From positions 868,001 to 932,000 of the forward strand of contig NZ_AP023362.1 in assembly GCF_018326285.1 (NCBI RefSeq): DNA of 64,000 bases. The letters run 5' to 3'. The notes under the pieces are model-generated. The model saw only the letters and a program-made list of their open reading frames with translations. It had not been told where the DNA came from and did no database searches. The DNA comes from Mycolicibacterium sp. TY81. Lineage in GTDB: Bacteria; Actinomycetota; Actinomycetes; Mycobacteriales; Mycobacteriaceae. Below, one piece after another: positions 11,135 to 21,187 of this stretch (position 1 is the first letter of the stretch; each line of letters opens with the position of its first letter). Both the position numbers and the translations under genes were made by a program.

Positions 11135-11351
11135 GCGGCCGCAATCGATTTGACGTGCGCATTTGTGGGGCCGCCACACCGCCTTCAATGGCGCGTCCTG
11201 GCGAGTGCACCCTAAGAGAAGTGCAATAATCGGTACTAGCAGTGACATCAAAATTTTGGCGGGCGCCGGGCTGGCGATCGTGAGCACCGTTCTGCGGCGT
11301 CTCCGAAACAGTGCGACGGACGGTCGAAACAGAGTGTGAAAGGCAGGCGTC

Positions 11352-13307
11352 GTGGGTCTCAACGACGACGACAACGGCACCGGCGCCGGGAGTGGCGCAG
11401 CCTCGCGGCAGAAGCTCGAGAAGGTCGTCATCCGCTTCGCCGGTGACTCCGGCGACGGTATGCAGCTGACCGGTGACCGGTTCACTTCGGAAGCCGCGCT
11501 CTTCGGCAATGACCTTGCGACGCAGCCGAATTACCCCGCCGAGATCCGCGCACCACAGGGCACCCTGCCCGGTGTGTCGTCGTTCCAGATCCAGATCGCG
11601 GATTACGACATCCTCACCGCCGGTGACCGTCCCGACGTGCTGGTCGCCATGAACCCGGCCGCACTCAAGGCCAACGTCGCCGACCTGCCGCGCGGCGGCA
11701 TGATCATCGCCAACTCCGACGAGTTCACCAAGCGCAACCTGGCCAAGGTCGGGTACGAGGAGAACCCGCTCGAGAACGACGAGCTGTCCGAGTTCGTCGT
11801 CATCCCGGTGGCGATGACCACGCTGACCCTGGCCGCCGTCGAGGCCATCGGCGCGACCAAGAAGGACGGTCAGCGCGCCAAGAACATGTTCGGGCTCGGC
11901 CTGCTGTCCTGGATGTACGGCCGCGAGCTGGAGCACAGCGAGGCCTTCATCCGTGAGAAGTTCGCCCGTAAGCCCGAGATCGCCGAGGCCAACGTGCTGG
12001 CGCTCAAGGCCGGCTGGAACTACGGCGAGACCACCGAGGCCTTCGGCACCACCTACGAGGTGGCCCCGGCCAAGCTCAAGTCCGGTGAATACCGCCAGAT
12101 CTCCGGCAACACGGCCATGGCGTACGGCATCGTCGCCGCCGGTCAGCTGGGTGACATCCAGGTGGTGCTCGGCACCTACCCGATCACCCCGGCCAGCGAC
12201 ATCCTGCACGAGCTGTCCAAGCACAAGAACTTCAATGTCCTGACCTTCCAGGCCGAGGACGAGATCGCCGGTATCGGCGCGGCCATCGGTGCCTCGTACG
12301 GCGGCGCGCTCGGCGTGACCAGCACGTCGGGCCCCGGTGTCTCGCTGAAGTCGGAGGCCATCGGCCTCGCGGTGATGACCGAGCTGCCGCTCATCGTCAT
12401 CGACGTGCAGCGCGGTGGCCCGTCCACCGGTCTGCCGACCAAGACCGAACAGGCCGACCTGCTGCAGGCGCTGTACGGCCGCAACGGCGAATCGCCCGTC
12501 GCGGTGCTGGCGCCCGCCTCCCCGTCGGACTGCTTCGACGTCGCGGTCGAGGCCGCGCGGATCGCCATCACCTACCACACGCCGGTGATCATCCTGTCCG
12601 ACGGCGCCATCGCCAACGGTTCGGAGCCGTGGCGGATCCCGGACATCGCCGGCTACCCGGCCATCGAGCACACGTTCGCCAAGGCGGGCGAGCCGTTCCA
12701 GCCGTACGCGCGTGACCCCGAGACGCTGGGCCGCCAGTTCGCCATCCCCGGTACCGCGGGTCTGGAGCACCGCATCGGTGGTCTCGAGGCGGCCAACGGC
12801 TCGGGCAACATCTCCTACGAGCCCAAGAACCACGACCTCATGGTCCGGTTGCGCCAGCTCAAGATCGACGGCATCAAGGTGCCCGACCTCGAGGTCGACG
12901 ACCCGAGCGGCGAAGCCGAGCTGCTGATGCTCGGTTGGGGCAGCTCGTACGGCCCGATTGGCGAAGCCTGCCGCCGCGCCCGGCGCAACGGCGTCAAGGT
13001 TGCCCACGCGCAGCTGCGCCACCTCAATCCGTTCCCGGCGAACCTCGAAGAGGTGCTGCGTAGGTACGACAAGGTCGTCGTGCCGGAGATGAACCTCGGC
13101 CAGCTGGCGCTCCTGCTGCGCGGCAAGTACCTGGTCGACGTCCAGTCGGTGACCAAGGTCGAGGGCATGGCGTTCCTGGCCGACGAGGTCGAGGGCATCA
13201 TCAGCGCGGCGCTGGACGGATCGCTGCGCGAGAAGGAAACTGACAAGGCCAAGTTCGCACGGCTGGCAGCCGCCACCGTGGAAACCGGTGTGGGAGCAAA
13301 CGCATGA
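11352..13307 (+). CDS. korA: 2-oxoglutarate:ferredoxin oxidoreductase, alpha/gamma fusion (KorA)
   Basis: Large subunit of the CoA-dependent 2-oxoacid:ferredoxin oxidoreductase that makes succinyl-CoA, CO2 and reduced ferredoxin in mycobacteria. It has 651 residues. The gamma-type domain lies at about residues 25-200 (RFAGDSGDGMQL, YPAEIRAPQGT), the pyrimidine-binding alpha domain at about 230-470 (YPITPASDILHEL, QAEDEIAGIGAAIGA, GGPSTGLPTKTEQ), and the C-terminal domain at about 510-615 (GWGSSYGPIGEA, RHLNPFP). The GTG at 11352 is the likely start. The 3' end overlaps korB by four bases, so the subunits are made together. Confidence 0.95.
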   Translation: MGLNDDDNGTGAGSGAASRQKLEKVVIRFAGDSGDGMQLTGDRFTSEAALFGNDLATQPNYPAEIRAPQGTLPGVSSFQIQIADYDILTAGDRPDVLVAMNPAALKANVADLPRGGMIIANSDEFTKRNLAKVGYEENPLENDELSEFVVIPVAMTTLTLAAVEAIGATKKDGQRAKNMFGLGLLSWMYGRELEHSEAFIREKFARKPEIAEANVLALKAGWNYGETTEAFGTTYEVAPAKLKSGEYRQISGNTAMAYGIVAAGQLGDIQVVLGTYPITPASDILHELSKHKNFNVLTFQAEDEIAGIGAAIGASYGGALGVTSTSGPGVSLKSEAIGLAVMTELPLIVIDVQRGGPSTGLPTKTEQADLLQALYGRNGESPVAVLAPASPSDCFDVAVEAARIAITYHTPVIILSDGAIANGSEPWRIPDIAGYPAIEHTFAKAGEPFQPYARDPETLGRQFAIPGTAGLEHRIGGLEAANGSGNISYEPKNHDLMVRLRQLKIDGIKVPDLEVDDPSGEAELLMLGWGSSYGPIGEACRRARRNGVKVAHAQLRHLNPFPANLEEVLRRYDKVVVPEMNLGQLALLLRGKYLVDVQSVTKVEGMAFLADEVEGIISAALDGSLREKETDKAKFARLAAATVETGVGANA

Positions 13308-14386
13308 CGGATCTGATCGGTGCTGATCTGGGCCTGACCGAAGCCCTCAGCAAGACTGCCCTGGTTCCGACCACGGACCAGCCGCAGAAGGGCAAGGACT
13401 TCACCAGCGACCAGGAGGTGCGCTGGTGCCCGGGTTGCGGTGACTACGTCATCCTCAACACCATCCGCAACTTCCTGCCGGAGCTGGGCCTGCGCCGCGA
13501 GAACATCGCGTTCGTCAGCGGCATCGGCTGCTCGAGCCGGTTCCCGTATTACCTGGAGACCTACGGCTTCCACTCGATCCACGGTCGTGCCCCGACCATC
13601 GCCACCGGTCTGGCGCTGGCGCGCCCGGACCTGTCGGTGTGGGTCGTCACCGGTGACGGTGACTCGCTGTCGATCGGTGGTAACCACCTGATCCACGCGC
13701 TGCGCCGCAACATCAACATCACGATCCTGCTGTTCAACAACCGGATCTACGGTCTGACCAAGGGTCAGTACTCGCCGACCTCCGAGGTCGGCAAGGTCAC
13801 CAAGTCGACCCCGATGGGCTCGCTGGATCAGCCGTTCAACCCGGTGTCGCTGGCCCTGGGTGCCGAGGCGACGTTCGTCGGCCGCGCGCTGGACTCCGAC
13901 CGCAAGGGTCTGACCGAGGTGCTCAAGGCCGCGGCCCAGCACCGCGGTGCCGCCATCGTCGAGATCCTGCAGGACTGCCCGATCTTCAACGACGGTTCGT
14001 TCGACGCGCTGCGCAAGGAAGGCGCCGAGGAGCGCCTGATCAACCTGCAGCACGGCCAGCCGATCACCTTCGGCGCGGAGAACGAGTACTGCGTGACCAA
14101 GTCCGGCTACGGACTGGAGATCGGCAAGACCGCCGACGTCGATCCGTCGGACATCGTGGTGCACAACGCTCACCTCGACGACCCGGCGTACGCCTTCGCG
14201 CTGTCGCGCCTGTCGGAGCAGAACCTCGAGCACACCGTGATGGGCATCTTCCGTCAGGTGAACCGCCCGACCTACGACGACGAAGCGCGGGCTCAGATCG
14301 CCTCTGCGCGGGAATCCAAGGCGCACGACACCGCCGCTCTGCAATCCTTGCTGCGTGGCAAGGACACCTGGACCGTCGAAGAGTAA
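13304..14386 (+). CDS. korB: 2-oxoglutarate:ferredoxin oxidoreductase, beta subunit (KorB)
   Basis: Thiamine-diphosphate and iron-sulfur subunit paired with KorA. The product is 360 residues. Cluster ligands are Cys42 and Cys45 in WCPGCG, with further cysteines in GIGCSSR and QDCPIF, as in the family. The ThDP motif begins [12 protein letters not shown] and ends at [17 protein letters not shown] overlaps the korA stop (ATGA). With KorA it can bypass or replace the oxidative 2-oxoglutarate dehydrogenase, especially on fatty acids or under low oxygen. Confidence 0.96.
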   Translation: MTDLIGADLGLTEALSKTALVPTTDQPQKGKDFTSDQEVRWCPGCGDYVILNTIRNFLPELGLRRENIAFVSGIGCSSRFPYYLETYGFHSIHGRAPTIATGLALARPDLSVWVVTGDGDSLSIGGNHLIHALRRNINITILLFNNRIYGLTKGQYSPTSEVGKVTKSTPMGSLDQPFNPVSLALGAEATFVGRALDSDRKGLTEVLKAAAQHRGAAIVEILQDCPIFNDGSFDALRKEGAEERLINLQHGQPITFGAENEYCVTKSGYGLEIGKTADVDPSDIVVHNAHLDDPAYAFALSRLSEQNLEHTVMGIFRQVNRPTYDDEARAQIASARESKAHDTAALQSLLRGKDTWTVEE

Positions 14387-14393
14387 CGACACC

Positions 14394-14972
14394 TTGAACG
14401 AAGACGCCCCGCTGGCCGCAGTTGTACTGGCCGGCGGGGCGTCTCGTCGTATGGGGCGCGACAAGGCCACCGTGCGGTTCCGCGGGCCGGCGGGGGAGAT
14501 CACGTTCGTCGAGCAGACGGTGGCGACGCTGCGGTCCCGCTGCCAGGCGGTGTTCGTCATCGCCGCCCGCGGCCAGGCGCTGCCTGACCTGGACGCGGAA
14601 GTGCTGCGCGACGCGACCCCGGGGGTCGGACCGCTGCTGGCCACCGCCCGTGGTTTGCGCGCCGCGGCCGACGCCGGATACCCGCGCGCGTTCGTATGTG
14701 CCGTCGACATGCCGTATCTGACGGCCGAGCTGATCGACGAGCTCGCCGAACACGCGGCCCGGGTGGACGCCGACGTGGTGCTGCCCTGGGACGGGCGGGA
14801 CCACTACCTGGCGGGCATCTACCGGACCGCACTGGCCACTCGGGCCGACGAGCTGGTGGCCCACGGGCGGCGCAGCATGCGGGCCCTGGTCGACACCTCC
14901 GACACCCAGCGCGTGGTGATGGACCGGCAGCGGGCACTGGTCAACGTCAACAGCCCGGACGATTTCGTCTGA
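14394..14972 (+). CDS. mobA: molybdenum cofactor guanylyltransferase MobA
   Basis: Transfers GMP from GTP to molybdopterin to give the guanine dinucleotide form used by bis-MGD enzymes such as the formate-dehydrogenase-like protein at 4272-6575. The nucleotide-binding signature [14 protein letters not shown] is at the N terminus, followed by [13 protein letters not shown], the metal-site aspartate segment, and a late NVNSPDD motif. The TTG at 14394, seven bases after korB, gives 192 residues. An in-frame start at 14355 lies inside korB and adds residues without similarity. Confidence 0.92.
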   Translation: MNEDAPLAAVVLAGGASRRMGRDKATVRFRGPAGEITFVEQTVATLRSRCQAVFVIAARGQALPDLDAEVLRDATPGVGPLLATARGLRAAADAGYPRAFVCAVDMPYLTAELIDELAEHAARVDADVVLPWDGRDHYLAGIYRTALATRADELVAHGRRSMRALVDTSDTQRVVMDRQRALVNVNSPDDFV

Positions 14973-15125
14973 CCCACAGCAAAGGTCCATCGCCCGGCTG
15001 TGAATCCCTGAATTCCTCGCTGTTCCACGAATTCGAATAACTGCGATTTCCGCGCTCTGCGCCCAATTCGGAAATTCATCGTCGCAATTCCGAACAATTC
15101 GTCGCCTGGGGCATTCGCGAATTCG

Positions 15126-15150
15126 AAACCTGTTGCAGTGCAACAGGTTT
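15126..15150. terminator. hairpin downstream of mobA
   Basis: AAACCTGTTGC, loop AGT, GCAACAGGTTT: an 11-bp perfect stem followed by TTAGTTGTT, which is only partly T-rich. It is a candidate terminator for korA-korB-mobA, 153 bases after mobA; it could equally be a protein-binding dyad. Confidence 0.5.
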
Positions 15151-15423
15151 AGTTGTTCACCAGCGTAGGTGGTCGGTTAACGCTGCTCGAACAGTGCGCA
15201 TCGGACGCATGAAAAGTGCTGATTGGCGGCGGTGTCGAGCGGCCCTAGCGAGTCCCGCCGGGTTTGACGCGTCCGTCGGCAGCGAACTGCGGCGCCGGCG
15301 CAACTGGATTTCACCGGGCGACACGCCGGATGTTTAGCGGCGGCGCTGCCGAAATGTGCCGCTGACCTGCGACGACTGTGACTCGTGTGAATTGAATTCT
15401 GTGTGCCACGCCACAATTTCATG

Positions 15424-15437
15424 GTGACCTCTATCAC
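15424..15437. promoter_or_regulatory. CRP-like site upstream of rpfE
   Basis: GTGACCTCTATCAC fits GTGA-N6-TCAC, the symmetric core of CRP/FNR-family sites, including mycobacterial CRP. It is about 50 bp upstream of the TATATA -10 candidate at 15474-15479, a position usual for activation. Confidence 0.45.
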
Positions 15438-15631
15438 GAAATGTTGCCGAACCGTGATTTGTTAGGGGTGCTTTATATATCGCGTGACCTGCTTATGTTC
15501 CTCTCAGGTTCGGCTGTGATCTGCTTGTTATCTGGCTGGGACCGGTTCGACATTGCCGCGCGAATTCTTGCTACGGTCCTCGTGCTGCTCCAAGAGAGCA
15601 AACAACTGAAAAACCATGAACCTGCGTGTGA

Positions 15632-16159
<528 letters not shown>

Positions 16160-16205
16160 TTCCCGAAGGCTCAGGGCGCCACAACCGCGCCGACGAGACA
16201 AGCAG

Positions 16206-16237
16206 AGGGCGCCGGACCACAAGGTCCGGCGCCCTTT
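16206..16237 (+). terminator. intrinsic terminator of rpfE
   Basis: A 13-bp perfect stem (AGGGCGCCGGACC, 16206-16218, with 16223-16235) with the loop ACAA, followed by TTG. It lies 47 bases after the rpfE stop. Confidence 0.85.
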
Positions 16238-16302
16238 GTCGTCGTCACCGCCGTTGCCCCGGCGTCCACGGATGATCCGTCACTTGATGAAACTATGGGG
16301 AC

Positions 16303-17115
16303 ATGGCGACGCATGACATCGCGACCGGCCTCGGCACCCTGCAGGTCCACGTCAGCGGCTCCGGTGCCCCGATTCTCCTGATGCCGAGCCTGCTGACCGA
16401 TCACACGCTGTACGACGCTCAGGTGGCGCACCTCTCCGCCCGATACACCACGATCGCGGTCGACCCGCCGGGGCAGGGGCGCAGCGAACCGCTGCGCAGC
16501 GCCTTCACCTTCGCGGACAGCGCCAGGGCGTACATCGACGTCCTGGACGCGCTGGGGCTGCCGTGGGCGCACCTCGTCGGCAATTCGTGGGGCGCCATGA
16601 TCGGCGGCACGATGTCGGCGACGTTCCCCGACCGGGTCGGGTGTGCGGTCCTGCTCAACGGCACGGCGTCCGAGGGGCCTCGCTGGGACCGTCTGCAGCT
16701 CGCGCTCGCGGCCCGGATGACCCGGCTGGCCGCGCGCCCACTCTTCGTGCGGTCGACGGTCGTGCCGCGCTTCCTCGGGAAGACGACGCGGCGGCGGCGG
16801 CCGGATCTGGTCGCCGGGCTGGTGACGATGATCAAGCGCAACGATGCCCGGTCCGCCAGCTTCGCGGTGGAGAGCATCGTGGTCAGGCGTCCCGACCAGC
16901 ACGCGCTGTTCGGCCACATCGCCGTCCCGACACTGGTGGTGGCCGGTCGCGAGGACGCGAGCTTCCCCGTCGCCGAGGTGCGCCGGATGGCCGAGGCGAT
17001 TCCGGGCTCGGAGTTGGTGGTCCTGGATCGGATCGGCCACCTGGCCGCCTATGAGGCGCCCGACACCGTCAATGCCCTCATCGACGACTTCCTCGACCGC
17101 CACCCCAGGCAATGA
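16303..17115 (+). CDS. alpha/beta hydrolase
   Basis: Serine hydrolase of the alpha/beta fold, 270 residues, probably cytosolic because no signal peptide is seen. The nucleophile is Ser95 in GNSWGAMIGG; the acid is Asp218 in GREDASF and the base is His246 in IGHLAAYE. A VDPPGQGRSEP motif near residue 50 supplies the oxyanion-side loop. A basic cap segment (KTTRRRRPD) lies near residue 163. The closest well-known types are 3-oxoadipate enol-lactonase-like and haloperoxidase-like hydrolases, but no aromatic degradation genes are nearby, so the substrate is unknown. It stands alone after the rpfE terminator. Confidence 0.85.
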   Translation: MATHDIATGLGTLQVHVSGSGAPILLMPSLLTDHTLYDAQVAHLSARYTTIAVDPPGQGRSEPLRSAFTFADSARAYIDVLDALGLPWAHLVGNSWGAMIGGTMSATFPDRVGCAVLLNGTASEGPRWDRLQLALAARMTRLAARPLFVRSTVVPRFLGKTTRRRRPDLVAGLVTMIKRNDARSASFAVESIVVRRPDQHALFGHIAVPTLVVAGREDASFPVAEVRRMAEAIPGSELVVLDRIGHLAAYEAPDTVNALIDDFLDRHPRQ

Positions 17116-17155
17116 TCGCGCGAGGCGGCGCCCCGTCATGTGCTAACAACGGAGC

Positions 17156-19135
17156 ATGGCCCTGACACCGTTCGACGACCTGGATACGTACTTCTCACTG
17201 CCCCGGGTGTCCGGGCTCGCGGTCTCACCCGACGGCCGTCGCGTCGTCACGATGATCAGCGAGCTGAACGCCAAGGGCACCGAATTCGTCACCGCGGCTT
17301 GGGAACTCGACCCCGACGGTCAGCGCGAGGCGCGCCGGCTGACGTACGGAGCCAAGGGGGAGTCCCAGCCGGCCTTCACCGCGGCCGGTGACCTGCTGTT
17401 CGTCGCGGCCCGTCCCACCGACACCGACGACGACCCGCCGGCGGCGCTGTGGCAACTGCCCGCCAACGGCGGTGAGGCACAACGACTTCTGGAGCTGGCG
17501 GGCGGCGTCACGGGCGTGCACGCCGCCCGCGCGGCCGACGTCGTCGTGGTGACGGCGCCGATGCTCCCGTCGGCCGGCACGCCCGAGGACGACAAGCGGC
17601 TGCGCACCCTCCGCAAGGACAAGAAGGTGTCGGCAATTCTGCACACCGGGTACCCGGTGCGGCACTGGGACCACGACCTGGGTCCCGATCACGCGCACCT
17701 GCTCCGCGTCGAATCGGGTGCGGCCCATGACATCACGCTGCAGCCGGGGATGGCATTGAACGAGGCCACCGTGGCGGTCAGTGCGGACGGCAGCTTCGCC
17801 GTCGCGTCGTGGCAGGTCCCCGCTGCGGGGGCCGCGCTGCGCAGCGTGCTGGTCCGCATCGACATCGCGACGGGGGAGCGCACCGTGATCGCCGACGACC
17901 CGGCTGCCGACCTGGGGCACCCGGCGATCTCGCCCGACGGCACCACCGTCGCGTACCTGCGGGAGACGCTCTCGACACCCGCGCAGGCGCCGCGGATCAC
18001 GCTGTGCCGCCAGGTCTTCGGTGCCGAGCCGGTGGAGCTCACCGCGCACTGGGACCGCTGGCCGGCATCGGTGACCTGGTCGCACGACGGGTCGAACCTG
18101 CTGGTCACCGCGGACGACAACGGCCGGGCGCCGATCTTCGCCGTCGACCCGTCGAGAGGCGTCGTTACCCAGCTGACGCACGACGACTTCGCGTACGGCG
18201 AGGTGCGGCCCGTCGCCGGCGGTGCGCTGTATGCCCTGCGCAGCAGCTACCTGACGCCGCCGCATCCGGTCCGCGTAGACGCCGACGGATCCGTCACCGT
18301 GCTGCCGGGCGTCGAATTTCCCGAACTGCCAGGCGAATTGGTCGAGCTGACGGCGACCGCGGACGACGGCACGCCCGTTCGTTCCTGGCTGACACTGCCG
18401 GCCGGCGACGCGCCCGCGCCACTGCTGTTGTGGGTGCACGGCGGGCCGCTGGGCAGCTGGAACACCTGGCACTGGCGGTGGAATCCCTGGCTGCTCACCG
18501 CGCTCGGCTACGCGGTGCTGATGCCGGACCCGGCGCTGTCCACCGGCTACGGTCAGGACTTCATCCAACGTGGCTGGGGCGCTTGGGGTTTCGCGCCGTA
18601 TACCGACCTGATGGCGGCCGTCGACGCGGCATGCGCGCACCCGCGCATCGACGCCGGCCGGATCGCCGCCATGGGCGGCTCGTTCGGTGGCTACATGGCC
18701 AACTGGATCGCCGGGCACACCGACCGGTTCGCCGCCATCGTCACGCACGCCAGCCTGTGGGCGCTCGATCAGTTCGGGCCGACGACCGACGGCGCCTACT
18801 GGTGGGCCCGTGAGATGACACCCGAGATGGCCGAACGCAATTCGCCGCACCGCCATGTCGAGAACATCAGGACGCCGATGCTGGTGATCCACGGCGACAA
18901 GGACTATCGCGTCCCGATCGGCGAAGGACTGCGGTTGTGGAACGACCTGGTGACCCGGTCGGGGCTACCGGCCGACGACACCGGTGAAACTGTGCACCGC
19001 TACCTCTATTACCCGTCCGAAGGTCATTGGATCGCCGCGCCGCAGCACGCCAAGATCTGGTACCAGGTGGTGACGGCATTCCTGTCCGAGCACGTGCGCA
19101 AAGAACACGTCGACCTGCCGGAGACCCTCGGTTAG
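17156..19135 (+). CDS. S9 family prolyl oligopeptidase-type peptidase
   Basis: Cytosolic serine peptidase of clan SC, family S9 (acylaminoacyl-peptidase-like S9C), 659 residues. The N-terminal two thirds form a WD40-like beta-propeller (repeated VSPDG and SPDGT motifs), which filters peptides by size. The C-terminal hydrolase domain has HGGPLGSWN, the nucleophile Ser509 in MGGSFGGYMANW, Asp583 in HGDKDYRVP and His624 in SEGHW. No signal peptide. The ATG at 17156 is only 40 bases after the hydrolase stop, so the two may be co-transcribed. The role is probably turnover of short peptides. Confidence 0.9.
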   Translation: MALTPFDDLDTYFSLPRVSGLAVSPDGRRVVTMISELNAKGTEFVTAAWELDPDGQREARRLTYGAKGESQPAFTAAGDLLFVAARPTDTDDDPPAALWQLPANGGEAQRLLELAGGVTGVHAARAADVVVVTAPMLPSAGTPEDDKRLRTLRKDKKVSAILHTGYPVRHWDHDLGPDHAHLLRVESGAAHDITLQPGMALNEATVAVSADGSFAVASWQVPAAGAALRSVLVRIDIATGERTVIADDPAADLGHPAISPDGTTVAYLRETLSTPAQAPRITLCRQVFGAEPVELTAHWDRWPASVTWSHDGSNLLVTADDNGRAPIFAVDPSRGVVTQLTHDDFAYGEVRPVAGGALYALRSSYLTPPHPVRVDADGSVTVLPGVEFPELPGELVELTATADDGTPVRSWLTLPAGDAPAPLLLWVHGGPLGSWNTWHWRWNPWLLTALGYAVLMPDPALSTGYGQDFIQRGWGAWGFAPYTDLMAAVDAACAHPRIDAGRIAAMGGSFGGYMANWIAGHTDRFAAIVTHASLWALDQFGPTTDGAYWWAREMTPEMAERNSPHRHVENIRTPMLVIHGDKDYRVPIGEGLRLWNDLVTRSGLPADDTGETVHRYLYYPSEGHWIAAPQHAKIWYQVVTAFLSEHVRKEHVDLPETLG

Positions 19136-19144
19136 GTTGGCAGC

Positions 19145-20404
19145 ATGACCGCACCGCAGCGCGAATTCGACATCGTCCTCTATGGCGCCACCGGCTTCGT
19201 CGGGAAGTTGACCGCCCAATACCTGGCCGAGAACGGAGGGCAGGCGCGGATAGCGCTGGCGGGCCGGTCGATGGACAAACTGGCCGCGGTCCGCGACTCG
19301 CTCGGCGCGGCCGGGCAGAACTGGGGCCTGATCCAGGCCGATGCCGCGTCGCAGCACACCCTGGATGCCATGGCCGAGCGGACCCAGGTGGTCGCCACCA
19401 CGGTCGGGCCGTACCTCAAATACGGCCTGCCGCTCGTGGCAGCGTGTGCCGCCGCCGGCACCGACTACGCCGACCTGACCGGCGAGAGCCTCTTCATCCG
19501 CGAGAGCATCGACCTGTTCCACAAGCAGGCCGCCGACACCGGTGCGCGCATCGTGCACTCGTGCGGATTCGATTCCATCCCTTCGGATCTCACCGTCTAC
19601 GCGCTGTACAAGGCCGCCGCGGCGGACGGCGCCGGCGAGCTCACCGACACCGACTACGTGCTCCGCGGATTCTCCGGCGGGGTATCCGGCGGCACCGTCG
19701 CCTCGATGCTCGAGCTGTTCACGCGGACGTCCGGTGACGAGGAACTGCGCCGGACCATGATGGACCCGTACACGCTGACGACCGATCGCGGTGCGGAGCC
19801 CGACCTCGGCCACCAGACCGACACCCCGTGGCGCCGGGGCCGCGACATCGCCCCCGAACTCGCCGGCACGTGGACCGGTGCCTTCGTCATGGCGGTGGCC
19901 AACACCCGCATCGTGCGGCGCAGCAACGCACTGCTGGGCTGGGAGTACGGGCGCCGCTTGCGGTACGCGGAGCACATGAGCCTGGGGTCGTCGCCCATCG
20001 CGCCGGTGGCCTCGGCGCTGGGTACCGCGGCCAACGCGGCCGTCATGAACCTCGGCAGCCGCTTCTTCAACAAGCTGCCCCGCGGCCTTATCGACCGTGT
20101 CGTGCCGAAGCCCGGGACCGGCCCCAGCGAGCAGGCGCGGGACAAGGGCTACTACCGCGTCGAGACCTACACCCGCACCACCAGCGGCGCCCGGTACCGC
20201 TCGGTCATGGCGCAGCAGGGTGACCCGGGCTACAAGGCGACCGCGGTGCTGCTGGGCGAGAGCGGGCTGGCGCTGGCCCTCGACCGCGACCGGCTGTCGG
20301 ATCTGAAGGGCGTGCTGACGCCGGCCGCGGCGATGGGCGATGTGTTGATGACGCGGCTGCCGGCCGCCGGCGTCACGTTCGAAACCGAGGCGCTGGGGCG
20401 CTGA
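19145..20404 (+). CDS. saccharopine dehydrogenase-like / trans-acting enoyl reductase family protein
   Basis: Protein of 419 residues with an N-terminal Rossmann domain (LYGATGFVGKLTAQYL) and the RSMDKL cofactor-specificity segment, followed by an alpha/beta domain with hydrophobic stretches in the C-terminal half. It equals Rv2449c in position. In mycobacteria relatives such as Rv2953 act as trans-acting enoyl reductases with polyketide synthases in phthiocerol and phenolphthiocerol synthesis. No polyketide synthase is nearby, so its partner is unknown. It starts nine bases after the peptidase gene. Confidence 0.82.
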   Translation: MTAPQREFDIVLYGATGFVGKLTAQYLAENGGQARIALAGRSMDKLAAVRDSLGAAGQNWGLIQADAASQHTLDAMAERTQVVATTVGPYLKYGLPLVAACAAAGTDYADLTGESLFIRESIDLFHKQAADTGARIVHSCGFDSIPSDLTVYALYKAAAADGAGELTDTDYVLRGFSGGVSGGTVASMLELFTRTSGDEELRRTMMDPYTLTTDRGAEPDLGHQTDTPWRRGRDIAPELAGTWTGAFVMAVANTRIVRRSNALLGWEYGRRLRYAEHMSLGSSPIAPVASALGTAANAAVMNLGSRFFNKLPRGLIDRVVPKPGTGPSEQARDKGYYRVETYTRTTSGARYRSVMAQQGDPGYKATAVLLGESGLALALDRDRLSDLKGVLTPAAAMGDVLMTRLPAAGVTFETEALGR

Positions 20405-20502
20405 TTCGCGCAGCAAGCGCCGAAGTGCTGTGCCTCGCCGCCGACCCGGCTAGTGTCGGCGGCGAGGCGCTTCACACACATCGGTGACGAGGGGAACATG
20501 CC

Positions 20503-21135
20503 ATGGCTGGTCTTGACGAACTGCTCAATCAGATTCCGACACAAGAGATTGCGGCCAAGCTCGGCGCTGATGAAGGGGAGGTGAACAGCGCCGTACAACA
20601 GCTGGTGCCGTTGCTGCTCGGCGGTGTACAGCAGACCGCGCAGGACCACCCCGACACCGCGGCCGGCCTCGAAAGCGAAGCCGCCGATCACGCGGCGAGC
20701 GGGCTGCTCGACGGTGGGGTGACGGTCGACCAGGTCAACCAGGACCAGGGCGCCGACGCCGTCGCGAAGATCTTCGGCGGCAACGACAGCGGCCAGGTGG
20801 CGTCGGCGCTGGCCGGCGGTGGCGCGGGTAACAGTGAGCTGATCCAGAAGCTGCTGCCGATCCTGGCGCCCATCGTGCTGGCCTACATCGGCAAGCAGCT
20901 CACCGGCGGCGGCGCAGCGTCCACGCCCGCGGCGTCCGGTGGCGGTGGTCTCGGCGACGTGCTGGGCAACATCCTCGGCGGCGCGCTGGGCGGTAACAAC
21001 GCCGGCGGCAATACGAGCTCCGGTGACAACCCGCTCGGCAGCATCCTGGGCAGCGTCCTCGGCGGTGGCGGCAACCAGGGCGCCGGCGGCGTGCTCGGCA
21101 GCGTCCTGGGCGGGCTGTTCGGCAACAAGAAGTAG
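20503..21135 (+). CDS. DUF937 protein with glycine-rich tail
   Basis: Protein of 210 residues. Residues 1-125 match the DUF937/YidB type: helical, with QLVPLLLGGVQQ and a second LLPILAPIVLAYIGKQL segment. The rest is low-complexity and Gly/Ala/Asn-rich, with repeated GxxLGSxLG units (for example LGSVLGGLFG). The function of the family is not established. No signal peptide is seen, though the second hydrophobic segment near residue 120 could insert in a membrane. It starts 98 bases after the preceding gene, with a GAGGGGAAC site before the ATG at 20503, and lies 52 bases before valS. Confidence 0.75.
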   Translation: MAGLDELLNQIPTQEIAAKLGADEGEVNSAVQQLVPLLLGGVQQTAQDHPDTAAGLESEAADHAASGLLDGGVTVDQVNQDQGADAVAKIFGGNDSGQVASALAGGGAGNSELIQKLLPILAPIVLAYIGKQLTGGGAASTPAASGGGGLGDVLGNILGGALGGNNAGGNTSSGDNPLGSILGSVLGGGGNQGAGGVLGSVLGGLFGNKK

Positions 21136-21187
21136 GCCCCGAGGGGCAGTTTTACGTCCGGTCACCGGGTTTACCTAGAATTGGCCG

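Larger units (their letters stand above)
10753..11351. other. regulatory gap between sulfide operon and korAB
   Basis: About 600 bases holding the small 50-residue frame (10848-11000), a 12-bp palindrome CCGACATGTCGG (10786-10797), a 16-bp palindrome (11058-11073) and a 14-bp inverted repeat (11121-11134). No terminator with a T tract was seen after the exporter gene. Confidence 0.5.
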
